Positions 46,641-59,468 of a stretch of DNA of 64,000 nt are shown piece after piece. Origin of the DNA: Nomia melanderi (lineage: Eukaryota; Arthropoda; Insecta; Hymenoptera; Halictidae). Position 1 is the first letter of the stretch, and the number at the start of each line of letters is the position of its first letter. Both the position numbers and the translations under genes were made by a program. The notes beneath the pieces were generated by a model that was not told the origin of the DNA, did not search any database, and saw nothing but the letters and a program-made list of their open reading frames with translations. The stretch lies in contig NC_134999.1 in the NCBI RefSeq assembly GCF_051020985.1, positions 9,548,001 to 9,612,000 of the forward strand, given 5' to 3'.

Positions 46641-47400
46641 TTCCTTCTCAGGTGTACCGATCGCAGCAACGGGCTACGGTTACACCCAGAATTCCGCGGT
46701 GGTCGCGGGTCCGCGGTTATTTCTTTGCTAATTGGTCGGTTGTGCCCGCGCGGCTGACCCGTCGCGTAGCATCGCTCAAATTAGCTGAAATGAAGTTAGA
46801 AGCTAGCATGTAACCGCACCTATGTCGCGTGTTTGCCGAGAGGGACAAGGGTTTCAAAGCGGCGTTTACGGCTGGTCAGGGTAACCCGGACCAGCGAACG
46901 AAACGCGGGGAGAAGAGGAGAGCAGAGGAGAGGACAGGAGAGGAGAGGAGAGGAGAGGAAAAAAAGGGCAGCGAGGAAGAGAAAAGGAAAACGGAGGAAA
47001 AGAATTAATGCTCCCGTTCGCCGCGCTCTGTCGCGTTTAACGAAGGGACAATTTACGCGAAATGGAGGGAACGTCTGCGCGCAGTTCCCTCCTTATTAAT
47101 CTCTTGATTGGTCGTCGTTTTATATACGCGGAATACGCTGGAGACCGAGCCACGACTACCGCGAGGTAGAGTCGGGAACACTGGCGTCCCGTCACACCCA
47201 CGAATGGCGTGCGGCGTACACATTATCTGCATCGTGTGCAGATCCACGTACGGACTCACACATCCGTTCCACGCACACTGCTTGTGATTATGGCTCTACA
47301 GGGTGTTTCGTGGAAAAACTGTTGCTCGTTCCGTTCAGAGCCTAAAAAGAGGTGTTTTGGGGCTTGGGGAGTCGAGTTTAGGGGATATTGATTGTAGAGT
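46641..47400. other. GC-rich block with polypurine tract
   Basis: CpG-rich on both sides of a purine tract. A copy of the recurrent ACAGGGTGTTTCGTGGAA motif is at 47298. No recognisable gene. Confidence 0.45.
46895..47006 (+). repeat. Polypurine tract with AGGAG pentamer repeat
   Basis: About 110 bases nearly free of pyrimidines, with a clean AGGAG pentamer run at 46936-46958. Such tracts can form triplex DNA. Confidence 0.85.
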
Positions 47401-47443
47401 GCCTGATCAAAACATTGAGGCTAACTTTAGTGTCATCTTTGAG

Positions 47444-47476
47444 ATTAACAATGATTCTGATCGAATCATTGTTAAT
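47444..47476. repeat. Perfect 14-bp hairpin with 5-base loop
   Basis: ATTAACAATGATTC and GAATCATTGTTAAT are exact reverse complements separated by TGATC. No T-run follows to suggest a pol III terminator, and the host would not use an intrinsic bacterial-type terminator. Confidence 0.9.
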
Positions 47477-47582
47477 GAATCATCGTTTGCTTAATTCTAG
47501 ATTTTATCCCATTATACTTTGAACGTGTCTCCTGTCGGCTATTGATTTGACACAGCAAAATTGTGAAGTTTGATGGTTAATA

Positions 47583-47752
47583 TTAAACTTTCTATAATGC
47601 ATGAATATGTGAAATATTTAAATAAATTAGTTAGGTATAGATATTTAGATATTTAATAGATATTTAATAGTAAACATTATATAATGCATTAATATGTGAA
47701 ATATTTAACAGATATTTCATATTAAGCTTTATATAATGTATCAATATGTGAA
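47583..47752 (+). repeat. Short tandem repeat, 52-bp unit with a third outlying copy
   Basis: Units at 47649-47700 and 47701-47752 align along their 52-bp length (ATATTTAA(T/C)AGATATTT, then ATATAATG(C/T)AT, then AATATGTGAA). An earlier copy of the second half lies at 47583-47622, 87 bp upstream. Confidence 0.8.
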
Positions 47753-48480
47753 ATGTTGAAGTAAAATAGCGGAAGATAGAATATGGTTCTGATAATAAAT
47801 TCATGGTTAATCATTGGATACCTGATTGCACTTTCCCTGGAAAAAATATATGCTATGGAAATGGAAGTGGATGTTAGGTAATCGTGTAACTTATGCACGG
47901 AATAAGAAATTGGTTAAACTACTGCTGTCTGTACGAAAATATGTATGTTGTGCAGATTTTATGAAGCACCCAATATACGATGAAATAGAACACTTGGCTG
48001 GAATTGGTTGACTGAATTAAAAGAGAACATGGAACGGGTTGCTTGATATTTCTTGGCTTTCGGCTGCACATTTCAGATGAGATTGCTAGTGAATATGTTC
48101 TTCCTGAAAATGCTAGACATTTTTAAATACGGTATACTCTAAGTTACGTAACAGTAATTAATTAGAAGTCAAATGAAAAAGTCCTACATAGTTCAAAACT
48201 TCATATTGTTAACGTAATTTCGTGTTTTTATATAAAACGCATTTTTCATCTATGAAGTTTAATCAGAAAATAATATCAAAATATTTGAAAATTTCAATAA
48301 TCTTTTTGACATTAATCCACTTATGATTTCTCTAACAATAAATTTCAAATAACACTCAACCTTAATGAATACAGAAAATGATTATTTGATACTTAAAGAT
48401 TTGTTAAAGAAACCAGTGTTAATTTACCGTTTCTCTATTTATTGTTAGTAATGTTTAAATACAAGTAACAAAAAATCTCC

Positions 48481-48840
48481 ATGGAACTGATAAAATGGCC
48501 AGTGGATACTATGGTAATATTTACTGTCGAGCGTCCACGCTCGTACGAAATATATTTCGAGCTTTCGGTGCGTTGCAACATTATTTTTGGCAGCGCCCAG
48601 GTAATAATGTATTACGGTGTATCATGGCGATGTTAAAATATGATGCGTTGCACCGTGATATATTAAATTCGCCGCGGAGTCCAACGGCGTCCATATTTTC
48701 ATCCGGCTGGCGACCTCATGAACTTTCTTACGCGCGTTCAACGCCGTGGCGGAAGCCGGGCTCCGCGCATTCTGCCGGATATAACCGTTATCAAAGACGG
48801 CAGGGAATATTTTAAGAAGTCCCGGTTATTTTAGAAAATC
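48481..48840. other. GC-richer island in AT-rich DNA, possible regulatory element
   Basis: Compact, balanced-composition island with sharp edges. A 106-codon frame (48495-48815) spans it and begins MASGYYGNIYC, but the product is not recognisable and its codon choice is unremarkable. Small internal repeats include CGAGCG/CGCTCG and a TGCGTTGCA pair. An island of this shape could equally be a conserved noncoding element. Confidence 0.3.
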
Positions 48841-50490
48841 ACAGACTGACCGACACATTTTCAAATATTATTACACCAATAAATGCGATATAATTTCAAC
48901 TTAAAATAAAACAATTCAATTTTTAGAATGATTTCTCGTTGAACCATTTGTTCAAAAATAACCATGCAAATTGCTTAATTATAGGATTGAATAATTCTGA
49001 ACAATCATTATTTTCTCACATTTCTCACAAACATTTGATATCAAATATAGATGAATCTCGTTTTTTCAAATTATGTGAAACAGATCTACTTGTCTGTTTC
49101 CTGAAATGAATTCTTAAGCATTTTCCTGTTAATTTTAGATTAATATTCCACTACTCACCTCGCACTTCTGCTTATCTCTTATGTTAATCTTTGTCAGGTA
49201 CGATTTTTGTTTGAGTAAATCAAAATTTGACGAATGTTGCGAAATGCGAATGTTCGAGGTTAGTCGAAGTGGTTTAAAAGGTCCGGACCTATTGAAAATC
49301 GTTGCGAGAATGTCGAGGAAAACGCGAGGTTCTCTGGAAAGATCTTAGTCCATCGAGCTGGTCTGCGAACTGAAAATAAAATCGTCGTTCGTGGGTGAAA
49401 GGGGAACGGGGTAGCGTTACTCAAAAAAATCTTTTCGCGTTTATGTACTCTGTTGTAACGGAGCCATTGTAAACAGCGCGTAATATTACAAGCGGCGGAG
49501 TTGCGATGGTTTTATTTACTTTGCAAGCACGGAGGCACGAATGACGCGCGGTGTTAATTATGGGGACAACGAAAGGAGCACGAAAGGACCGTGTTTTCAT
49601 TATTAAAAATACTACGGTAAGAAAAAGGTTCTTCAACGAAATCTTATTTAAATCGTAGCGTTGACGTATCGCGAAAAGGAAAGATTTCAAATTCGAACGA
49701 AACATAATTAATATACTTTTATGATATTATAAAAATTATATTCGTAACGCACATATGTTAAAATTATTTCGTCAGTTCGTCATTTGATATCAATATATTA
49801 TTTAACAGGTAATATACACTGATTACATGCTTTATTAATAACAAATTACTTATTTTTAATTATTGTTACGAGTGTAGAAAATTTATTAAAATGAAAATTC
49901 TAACGGGCAATGAATTTTTATTAAATTTTTCATCAGAATTGAATTTAAATCAGAGGCAGATATGATGGCTGCTCAGTCGCCTACGCGTCTGTGCATTACT
50001 TACCATTTCTACTTACTGGTGAAGCTATACGTGTCTGTTAAATATTCACAATCGATTTTATTAAAAATTGCCGTCCATGTACAAAAAAAATGCCCTGTAA
50101 ATACGCCAGACTTTTCACCTATGTTTTTAGCAATCGTTTGATCCAGAATTGTATCCAAAATGAAAAACATGTTCCAACCTTTTTAAATACAATGAATACA
50201 AATTTAAAAAACAACCATGCCAAACATAGAACGACTATAAAAAGAAATTATCAAGAACAATGAAACACATTTCACTAAACTAAACCCTAAACATACTCCT
50301 GAGCTCTTCTTCCGCAACGTTACAATCGTTCAACGTGTTCCCCAGAAATACAACAGCTCGAAGAAAAACACCAAATTACTCAAAAACAATTGCGAATGCC
50401 CAACCACCTTCATCGACCATTTTCATCCATCTCCTTCCTTTTGCAGTCACCATTCTACCACCAAGAACTCGGCACGGTTTCCGACCAGTG
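48841..50490. other. AT-rich stretch with a mixed patch
   Basis: AT-rich, with a more balanced patch at 49230-49700. No gene recognised. Confidence 0.45.
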
Positions 50491-51520
50491 CCTTTCCATC
50501 TCCTTGCCCGATAACTCAAAGCGATCCCGTGGTAAAGTCCCCGTTGGTCAGCGGTCGCACGAAAATATGAGCACCTCTGTGTGTGTTCGCCATGTTGGCC
50601 ACCATACCGTCAGTTGAGCTCGGGACGAAGCTGTTTCCGGTACTGGTGGGCAGACCAGGTATATCTATATGGCATATATATCTGTATATATATATATACA
50701 TACACACACCTACCTACACACGCGCGCGCGCGCACACACACACGCACACAGACACACGCATACACATCCACACATACCCACACACACACACACACACACA
50801 CACTCTGGTGCGTACATATATACCGCTGCGTATATAACGTACACGTATACTATAGCTTGCAGGCCTTCACCCTCGTTCAGCCCACCTCAGCCACCCCCGT
50901 GGATCTCTCCCTCTTCGTACACCACTACGCTCTGGGGGCCGTTAGAGGGTTGTGTGCAGGGTGTAGAACCCAACGTGGGGGAGGGCTGGGACGAGTCGCT
51001 GGCAGAGAGAGGGAACAGAGAGGCAGAGAGGCAGTCGGCGAGTAGGGTGAGAGAACGGGCAAAATGGCCGCTCCAGACCTCTATGTGGATTCATGGTATC
51101 GCGGAGGACCTTCCGTGTACTACTCCTTCATCCGTGCGGCTCAAGGTAGTGGAAGGGTCGGGGACGACAGGGGTGGAAGGAAGATTGGGTACCTTGAAGG
51201 ACATCGGAGCTGCGGCATGATTTCGCGGGAGCTGGGATGGCAGCGACTCCGTGGCTCGGAGTATCGAAGAGGACCTGTTGTACGGGTGCAGTCGATACTT
51301 TCGGACGGGACGGCCAACTTCCGGCCAAGAATCTCCGGCGTCGATCGGCGAACTGTTTGGAGTCCTGTTTCGAGTGGGTTAGTTAATCTGGACTTCGGCC
51401 CGACCCCCGGTGTTACGCTTCGTTGCGCGAACTTGCCGGCCTGCCCCGGCAGTTGCACACGAGACGGAGCGTTTCGGGAGATTCTTGGGTATGGAGAATT
51501 ATTGTAGATTCTGGCTTTCT
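50491..51520. other. GC-rich block with compound microsatellite
   Basis: The block begins mixed, passes through the microsatellite and then becomes CpG-rich to about 51500. Frames of 105-183 codons cross the microsatellite or the CpG-rich part and are unrecognised. Confidence 0.45.
50661..50855 (+). repeat. Compound AT, CG and CA dinucleotide microsatellite
   Basis: An AT-type run to about 50699 is followed by CA, then CG (50721-50732), then a long interrupted CA array to about 50802 and mixed TA/CG steps to 50855. Almost the whole region alternates purine and pyrimidine. Confidence 0.95.
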
Positions 51521-52120
51521 TTTTGGGGACGGTTGAGGATTAGGAAGGATCGTAAGAATTGACTGTTGGGTGGAAGATGCAGCGGATTGTATTTGGTTTG
51601 TTTGTGTTATTGGATGGTTGAAATGATAAAGGAACATGAATGATGGTGTATTAAATGGAATATTAGAATTATTAATTCATGGAGATTCTGAAACTTATCG
51701 AAATGAAATGTTTATGCCATTGTGTAGTATTGAATGTGGGTTTGTATTTCTGTCAATGCCAGGCATATTTAAGAAAGCCTGAGCTTTTGTGAATATACCC
51801 AGGAACGACGTGCGATAATTACTTGTAAGTTTTAGAAATATTTTTGATTGCAAAGAAGTTGTTTAACATACAATAAGAGATATTTGAAATTACAAATATT
51901 TTAAGTTAACAATGTTTAATAACACTATATTTAAAGTCACAATATTTAAAGATAGCTGAGCCTAACTCTAACTAACTTAAATTTAAAATCAAAATATTCC
52001 ATATTCACTAAAAACATTAATAATGCCCAGTTTAACAAACGTAACCATGATGCATCCATCGAAAACTGTCTATTAAATCAAAATTCTGAAAGAAACAATT
52101 ATTCACAATCGCGTCAATCG
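51521..52120. other. AT-rich stretch, nothing recognised
   Basis: AT-rich. ATATTTAAAG-like short repeats occur at about 51900-51950. Confidence 0.45.
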
Positions 52121-52810
52121 ATTACCCGATTACCCGCAATATGATTCGCGGAGCAACTGATTGGACAACGCAGGAAGTATTAAACGGAAACGGACGGGAA
52201 GAATCGGCGAAACCACCGGCGTATCTGTATCGTCCTAATTTCCATAAACTGGAAGGGTCTACGAGATCGGTGGCTGATACTCGCGAACCTAATTAGGAAT
52301 TCCGATCGGGTCGGGCCGGCGACGGTCTTCGATACTTCGTGGATAGGGCGAAACAATTACGGCCGGCACAGGGACAGCCAGTTTCAGACGCGACGACGTT
52401 AAATGACCAATAATTGAGTCGCGCTTATAAAATCTTCATTACAGGCAGCCGCTCTAATAAAATCGTCCACGCACTAATTTCAAAGTCCTCATCTCGATTT
52501 ACCCTATTTTCGCTGAAGCGGGAGGGTCGGGTTCGCGCCCTTTTCGTTCGCCGCGCAGCGGCGGCAGGACGAACGGTGGAAAGAGGACAAAAGAGGGCGG
52601 GCCGAGAAGGGGAGCGAAACAATCGTGTTATCATATTGTTCAGGCACTCTCGTTACTTTCGACGTGTTCACCGAGCTTTTCGGCGCGCAATTAAAACGTG
52701 ACTTTTACGCCTTTTTCCTCCGGGTAACTTGCTTACCATTAGTATAATCTGAATTTGTTTCGGAAACCGGGAAACCGGGCGGTCTGGGATTTCGGTTAAT
52801 GGTGGACGGG
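52121..52810. other. GC-richer block with TAATTA sites
   Basis: Mixed composition with CpG-rich cores and sites such as CCTAATTAGG at about 52288. It fits a regulatory island; no gene recognised. Confidence 0.4.
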
Positions 52811-53230
52811 CTGCGAACTGCGTTTGTTCTTAATATATGACTTAAATAAAGAGTTGCCTTTGTATTTTCGAGACTGTTTTGTTTGGGAGTTGATTAATTT
52901 TTTTTATAATTTCTATTATGCTACTAGTGAAATGGTCTTTTTATATAATTTTATATAATACTATTGTCTAGGGGCAGCAATATTATTATTATTATTATTA
53001 TTATTATTCCTTATTTACTATTAATTTTAGTTTTATTAAAGTAGTATCTGGATATATTTAAACAATTTGTTTTAATGTAGCATTTTTAATTCCTCTAATA
53101 TTTTTAATCGACAGAAATATAGTTTCGAATTAGATGTATTTTCAAAAATTCAAGTAATTTCCAAATCTAAAAGAACTGGAAATATAAAAACTCTGAATTT
53201 ATTTAAGTCATAAAGAATAGAAATAATTTC
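52811..53230. other. AT-rich stretch with ATT microsatellite
   Basis: AT-rich, nothing else recognised. Confidence 0.5.
52980..53008 (+). repeat. ATT trinucleotide microsatellite
   Basis: About ten uninterrupted ATT units. Confidence 0.95.
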
Positions 53231-53640
53231 TTTTAAGTTTAGCTCCAGTCCTTTACCACTCCTGCTGTAAGTCGAAGTTTTACCCTAACAGAGTATTCTC
53301 TATTCCAGTTACAAGATGTTTTCGTTTAACACGAGCTGCTCTTTTCGTAGCATTTTTTCCTTCAATATTAATTGGAAGGCCTTAAGTATCCGTCACCCTG
53401 TTTCTAGGGGAGTGTCCCGCCCGATGGCCTCCCAACACCCTTTCCGGTCCCTTATTTCGTACACTAGCTCGTTAGCTGAGTTTCCTGGATGTTAAATAAT
53501 TAACATTTTGGTCAGAGTGTACTCCCGCCAGGTTCATTCTGTTCTATAGTCTTTCGCCGCCCCGACCGCCGTCTTCCTCCTTGCAGTTACCCTGTACCGT
53601 TACATACACCGCGGTCAAAAAGTTAAGTTGGAATATATCG
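53231..53640. other. Balanced-composition block, possible transposon remnant
   Basis: The composition differs from the flanks without being CpG-rich. It contains TGTAAGTCGAAGTTTTACCC at about 53267 and TTGGTGATCAGTGAATG at about 53644, directly after it. The second resembles the sequence just downstream of some LTRs. No terminal duplication or coding frame supports this. Confidence 0.25.
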
Positions 53641-54680
53641 AGTTGGTGATCAGTGAATGAATGGATTAATAAATCAGTGAATCAAGTGATCATAATAAAT
53701 CAGTCACTATTCGTATTTGTAAATAGGTATAATTTTATATTGAATGTAGTGACTTGGACTTTGAAATTACAATTTCTATTAATTGTAGAATGTTCAATTA
53801 TTGTTGGCAGACTGTGGGCGTTTTTTAGAATAATTTATGCAAACTGAAGTTCAAAAGAAATGTTTTTATTTTAAAACAGGAATATCATTGGTTGGATATT
53901 TATTATAAATTTATTTTTTTGGAATTGTTTTCATAATTAAATATGTATGGTCGAATACTGAATAATTACTGTATTCGTTGTTGGCATTGTTTGAAAGTAA
54001 TATGGCTACATATTGTGCCTCCTGGCGATGTAAATTCAAACACAGGACGAATCAGAAAATGAACATACAAAACATTTTTCATAAAGAAACATTATCGTGG
54101 AATGATAATGTACAAGAAAATAAAGGAAATGGAAATATGCCAGTAAGAGTACAGTGTAATCGACAAAATATAAGGGCGCACTGTAGACAGGGGTTGCTAA
54201 TAACTGCCCCCCCCCCCCCACCAATATTAAAGAAAAATGACAATATAAATTCTTGAATTCAAAAGTAATTGTAAAGTTCAATACTCATAAAAGATACAGT
54301 TGTGTAGATAGCACTAAATTGCTGTCGAGAGGAACAAATTTCAAATAAATAAATAAATGGAACTGATTTCTAGCTCCACTCGATAATAAATTAATTCCAA
54401 ATAATCATCACTTGATTGCATACATATTACATTCACATTTAATCAAATATTAAAACTTTCTCCTTTCACTTTGCGAAATAACCGCTTCTTCCACAAGTAT
54501 AACAATTTACACAATATATTTCTAAATTCAAAAACCTCAAAGATTCAAAACTAAAATTCCAAAAAAATAAAATTAAACGTTTACTAAGCGTCACTTTGCT
54601 GGTCAAATAGAACAAAAGGCTTTTTCCGAATCAATAGGAGTGCAAAAAAGGCGTGTTTCCGAGTAAAAAAAATCCTCAAA
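53641..54680. other. AT-rich stretch with poly-C tract
   Basis: AT-rich. AATAAATCAGT is repeated at about 53667 and 53694. No gene recognised. Confidence 0.45.
54207..54219 (+). repeat. Poly-C tract, 13 bases
   Basis: Thirteen C residues preceded by TAACTG. The poly-C at 60706 is preceded by TTACTG. Confidence 0.9.
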
Positions 54681-55320
<640 letters not shown>

Positions 55321-57729
55321 TCGCAATTAGAAGCGTTAAGTGTAGCAATGGGGTGAATGCAGAAAATCGGTTCTGGGAGAATAGATAATTGACTCTAAGA
55401 ACTGGATGTACAACCGTTGTATACTCGGGAATAGTTTGGTACACTTTCGTGAATTATAATAGATATGTATTTTAGGTTTCCTTCTTGTTTCATCTGTGAC
55501 GTTGTTCTTGTAACGTTGTTGTAATAGTGAGATATTAGGTGAAATGCATCTCTGAGCTTCTACCTTTGGCAAGCATTTAATTTTTTGAAGTTCTATTTAT
55601 TCTGGTTTTAAAGTCGCAGTATGATATTGATGTGCTGCGTAATAATGTCTTATCGCATGCTAAATTTACAAAATTCTGCAACTGTGAAATATTCTTTTAG
55701 AGACTTTTTTGATAATAACGACAGTGATGATTATATTGAGAAGACTGTTGTAATACATTTAAATCTGCAATTATATGACAATTAGGTACATCAGTGGACA
55801 AGCTTAATTTCAGATTATTGTACTTTTTTCAGTTTTCATGATATTGATATGAAACTTTTAAGGAACATACGGATTTAATGTGGAACGTCTTAAATAAGTA
55901 TCCATAAGTATTTATTTACGAGTTCTTATCGCTACTGTGTTCCAAATAAGTACTAGACATTTAAATAACTGTACTTGAAATGTTGCGCAAAAATATGATT
56001 TTAAAGGAAGAATAAGGTATTGAACAAATTTTTTTTAAATCAAAAGAATTTCACCTTTTGAAAATAAATGTTTACTTGATGAAGACCAATATCATACGGT
56101 ATATTCCAGGGAATTCATTTTGAACGATCAGATAAAGAAGCCACATTAATTAATCAGAGACTGATCTTGTTACGCGATAACGCGAGATGTATTAAGAATT
56201 ACGATACAAAAAGTTAATGGAATATGGATTTTTGCTGTGGCCCTTCTATTTCATCAATCATTGTCCACAGATTTAAATTATTTAAACAACTGAATCGTAT
56301 TTCATCAAGTTAGTTTTAATCAAACAAGGGACAAACATCAAAATATTCCGAAGAATTTAAATATGTAGAGGAGAAACAACAACAAGCTAAGATGTTAAAT
56401 TAAATTGGACAATTTACGTAAGAATTATTTTAATCGAACGTTTGTACTTGAGAATTAATTACACAGTTGAGCAATTATTCTTGCTGATGAGGTATGAGTA
56501 TTAAATTGATTCTATGCTGTTATTATTACTTTTTTTTATTAAATATCGGATCCATGGAAATTTATAATAATCCACCAAGTTTTTCTTAACTTTCATATTT
56601 TCTTACATAAAATATAAAACAGAAGTGAATTAATGAACAATACAGAATTCGAAAAAAACGCATTATTCAGAAACAGCGTTAAACAAAACAGCATTAAGCG
56701 GGGTCTGATTGTGCTTTGACTCTTCAAAGTATAACTCTTAGGAGCATAGTCTAGATAACTCGAGTAGGTAGCGACGTGAAATCTACCCCTGAGTCTTGTT
56801 CCTATGTAGACACGTAACGTGAGAGCATCTTTCCAATAGTTCGTTCTCAAATAGCTGTCGCTCCTACTATCAAGAGTAGAATTCGCTGAAGTCTATTTTG
56901 AATTGAATAGAAATGCAAGCACGACTAACAAACGTTACTCTTATCTACGCGAACACTTGAAATGTGAACATCTATGTAATTCTGATTGACATGTTGCAGG
57001 TAGTTCGCAATTAACCACATCTGAAATTACTTTTCAACTAAATAAAATGAAAGTGATATTTACTTATTGTTATTGTCAAGCTGTCCACTGCTAATGATTT
57101 TAATTCGCTTTATTCCTATTTTTATACACGTTTATGAATTTTTGAAAAATGTCCAGAAATGAGATCGATGAACTGAAGTGTTAACTTACAGTTAGCTCTA
57201 TAAACAATATAATTTACAATTTTTTTATTCTTATAAATAGATGCAATACATAAACACAAACCACAGGAATAAATTAGATGAAATAGATACAGATGAATAT
57301 TTTCAAGCAATAAATAGAACAGAAAAAAAACTAAATTATTTAGAGGCAACGATGACTTACACTTATCAGGAACCTCAAATGCGGTAGCAAAAGTAATTAT
57401 ATTAATGAACGCCATGTGCAAAATGTTATTTCGATGAGAAACATTAAATACCTTAAATAACTCGGTACATAAATATTATCCAATATGTTTAAAAATAATC
57501 AAGAAGTTTTCCACTAAATTACGATAGAAGGATGTAATATTCGTTAACGTTCGCATTTATATAATGTGTTATATTTAAATTTTAATCATACACTTAATTT
57601 AAGCCGACGTTTCCAAAAACTCCATCGTACGAAACATATAAATTGAAATGTAACAATTATTAATCGACAAAGTAAATAAGAATACAAAAATTTATATAAA
57701 ATCTTCGAATTTAAATTAATGAATTTGAA
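55321..57729. other. Long AT-rich stretch, nothing recognised
   Basis: AT-rich with stops in all frames. A slightly more balanced patch at 56690-56880 carries an 85-codon minus-strand frame of no recognisable kind. Confidence 0.5.
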
Positions 57730-57977
57730 TTAATCCCTTCTCCTACAATATAGTATTACACTCATAATAAATATTTTCAATTGAATTCTACAAATCGAAA
57801 TGTTGCTTACCTATTTACTTTTCGTATAAATGAAATATTATCTGTCTATTATCAATCCTTAACCTTTAGAGTAAACGTAGACACAGAATAATCATCAAAT
57901 TCTTTTCCCTTCCTACTAAGTCATTACTAATAATAGTTTTATCAAGTTGCGGAAGAAATCATGGAACAAGGGGTTAA
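57730..57977. mobile_element. TTAA-bounded MITE, family D copy 3
   Basis: 248 bp with intact TTAA at both ends. The plus-strand end reads TTAATCCCTTCTCCTACA. The other end read inward is TTAACCCCTTGTTCCATGA followed by TTTCTTCCGCAACT, matching TTTATTCCTCAACT at 13884. The interior of the minus strand is collinear with 13865-14116, so the element is inserted in reverse orientation relative to that copy. Confidence 0.75.
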
Positions 57978-58186
57978 CCTTTAAATATAGAGATCTCACA
58001 AACCTCTATATAAAATATCATGAATTTTGAAACCAGTGCAATTTTCGTTATGTAGTTGATATTATTGATATCAAATATTTAAATCAGTAAAGCCAAATAA
58101 ATATAATAAATGTTTTTATTAGTTGCTAAGAAAGAGAATATTTAACTTGAATTGATAATTTTCAGACTTCCATACTTAGAGGTTAA
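57974..58186. mobile_element. TTAA-bounded MITE, family F
   Basis: 213 bp. The left end TTAACCTTTAAATATAG and the right end read inward TTAACCTCTAAGTATGG match at 14 of 17. It uses the same TTAA (57974-57977) as the right end of the preceding element. Noncoding. Confidence 0.65.
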
Positions 58187-58208
58187 ATTCACGTCCATAC
58201 TTAATTAG

Positions 58209-58345
58209 TTAATTGCGTTTGACGAGTATACACGTCATCTTAAAGCTTCAAATGGTACTAACTCTTTCAACGATGAATTATTTATTTTTCCAGATAAACA
58301 AGTAATTCTTCTCTGTTTTTCTTTGGTTTTTCATTAAAATATACT
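58209..58345 (+). repeat. Dispersed repeat family C, copy 2
   Basis: Aligns with 43005-43140, including CGTCATCTTAAA and AACGATGAAT(T/C)ATTTATTTTTC. The phrase GCGTTTGACGAGT recurs at about 58372, suggesting internal duplication or a second fragment. Confidence 0.65.
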
Positions 58346-58720
58346 CTAGATACATCCGTCCTGCGTTTGACGAGTGCATATTTAATTTTTTGATTTCATT
58401 ACGCGCGAAACGAGAGATTTTTCAAACTAAATTCTCCTCAAGGATACTAGCACATATTTGTACATTTGATATTAGTTTAGCATTAACGTTCATCTAACGG
58501 ACACTTGTCTTCTTCGAATGTTTCTCATTACTATCTCCGTCCGTCTTTGTATCGTTCGATTCGTGTCAATTCAAACAAAATAAACTGCAGTCAAACGGAA
58601 ACTAAAATCATCTTCCTTCTCAAAAAGATTTCGGCCCTGCAGAGCTGAAAGGTTAAATAAAAAGTTCAAATTTTAATTTTTTCGACGCTTGGAGTTCTCA
58701 AAAAACGTGAATCTAAATTG
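58346..58720. other. AT-rich to mixed stretch, nothing recognised
   Basis: No gene recognised. A TTTAACCTTTCAGCTC-like terminus in reverse at about 58650 may be another decayed element end. Confidence 0.4.
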
Positions 58721-59460
58721 TCCCGGCATGGTACCCGGAGGGCTAATCATCCTCACAGGTGTCGCGAGTTATGAAGCGTCCTGTACGCGTGCCCACGGTA
58801 CGGCACGACAGAGATAAAGAGCGGTGGGGATCGGTGGTACGCGGACGAGTGAGAGAAAGGGTGGCCACCCCTCTTCGCGCGTCACTACGCTGAAAGGTAT
58901 ACAAAGATAGGCAACCAGCTCTGTATGCGTGTGTGTGTGTGCACGCGCTCCAGTGTATATGCGGGTCCGTGCACCCACGTACACCGGCTCGCGGCCAGTG
59001 CATCCAGGCACGGCCACGTATCGCCGGTGTATCGCGTTAATGTACGTAGTAATGCATTATTAAATAATGTCCGGCCATACACGAGCGAAGAACGTTCACC
59101 TCTGCCCGAGACGAGTCCAGGCCGATCGAACTACCCTGCACGTGTACACGCCCGGACGTGTGTAGATGTGGGCACACACGTGACTGTGTGTGTTCACGGT
59201 TTCGATCTGCCGCCGTTCCACCTGGTGAACAACTGCTGGCCGAGTTTGGGCTCTCCACCGCGGCTACCTGATCGATTTCCACGCCTTCGCCGCTTCCTCG
59301 ATTCGACGTGCCGCCCGCGATCGAGCGGCCCCCGATTCACCGGGTGTTTCCAAAGTTCGTACGGGGTAGTTGTTAACGCGTTAGTAATTACGCACCATGT
59401 GTGTGATGTAGTAACTCACCTAACCAGAAGGATCACTTACGTGCGGATAAAATGGAAATG
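58721..59460. other. GC-rich block, no gene recognised
   Basis: CpG-rich with TG/CG alternating tracts; 58922-58948 alternates strictly for 27 bp. A copy of the recurrent CGGGTGTTTCCAAAGT motif lies at 59341. The 178-codon frame across the block is unrecognised. Confidence 0.45.
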
Positions 59461-59468
59461 AAAGTTTG

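Larger units (their letters stand above)
47401..48480. other. AT-rich stretch with hairpin and short tandem repeat
   Basis: AT-rich. Two structured items are listed separately; otherwise nothing recognised. Confidence 0.5.

Noticed and set aside
48495..48815. 106-codon plus-strand frame
   Set aside because: No recognisable family and no gene context. It is kept only as a description of a GC-richer island.
51064..51507. 147-codon plus-strand frame starting MAAPDLYVDS
   Set aside because: Initially attractive because of its mixed composition, but I recognise no domain, and 66- and 105-codon frames are open opposite it. No splice or promoter support.
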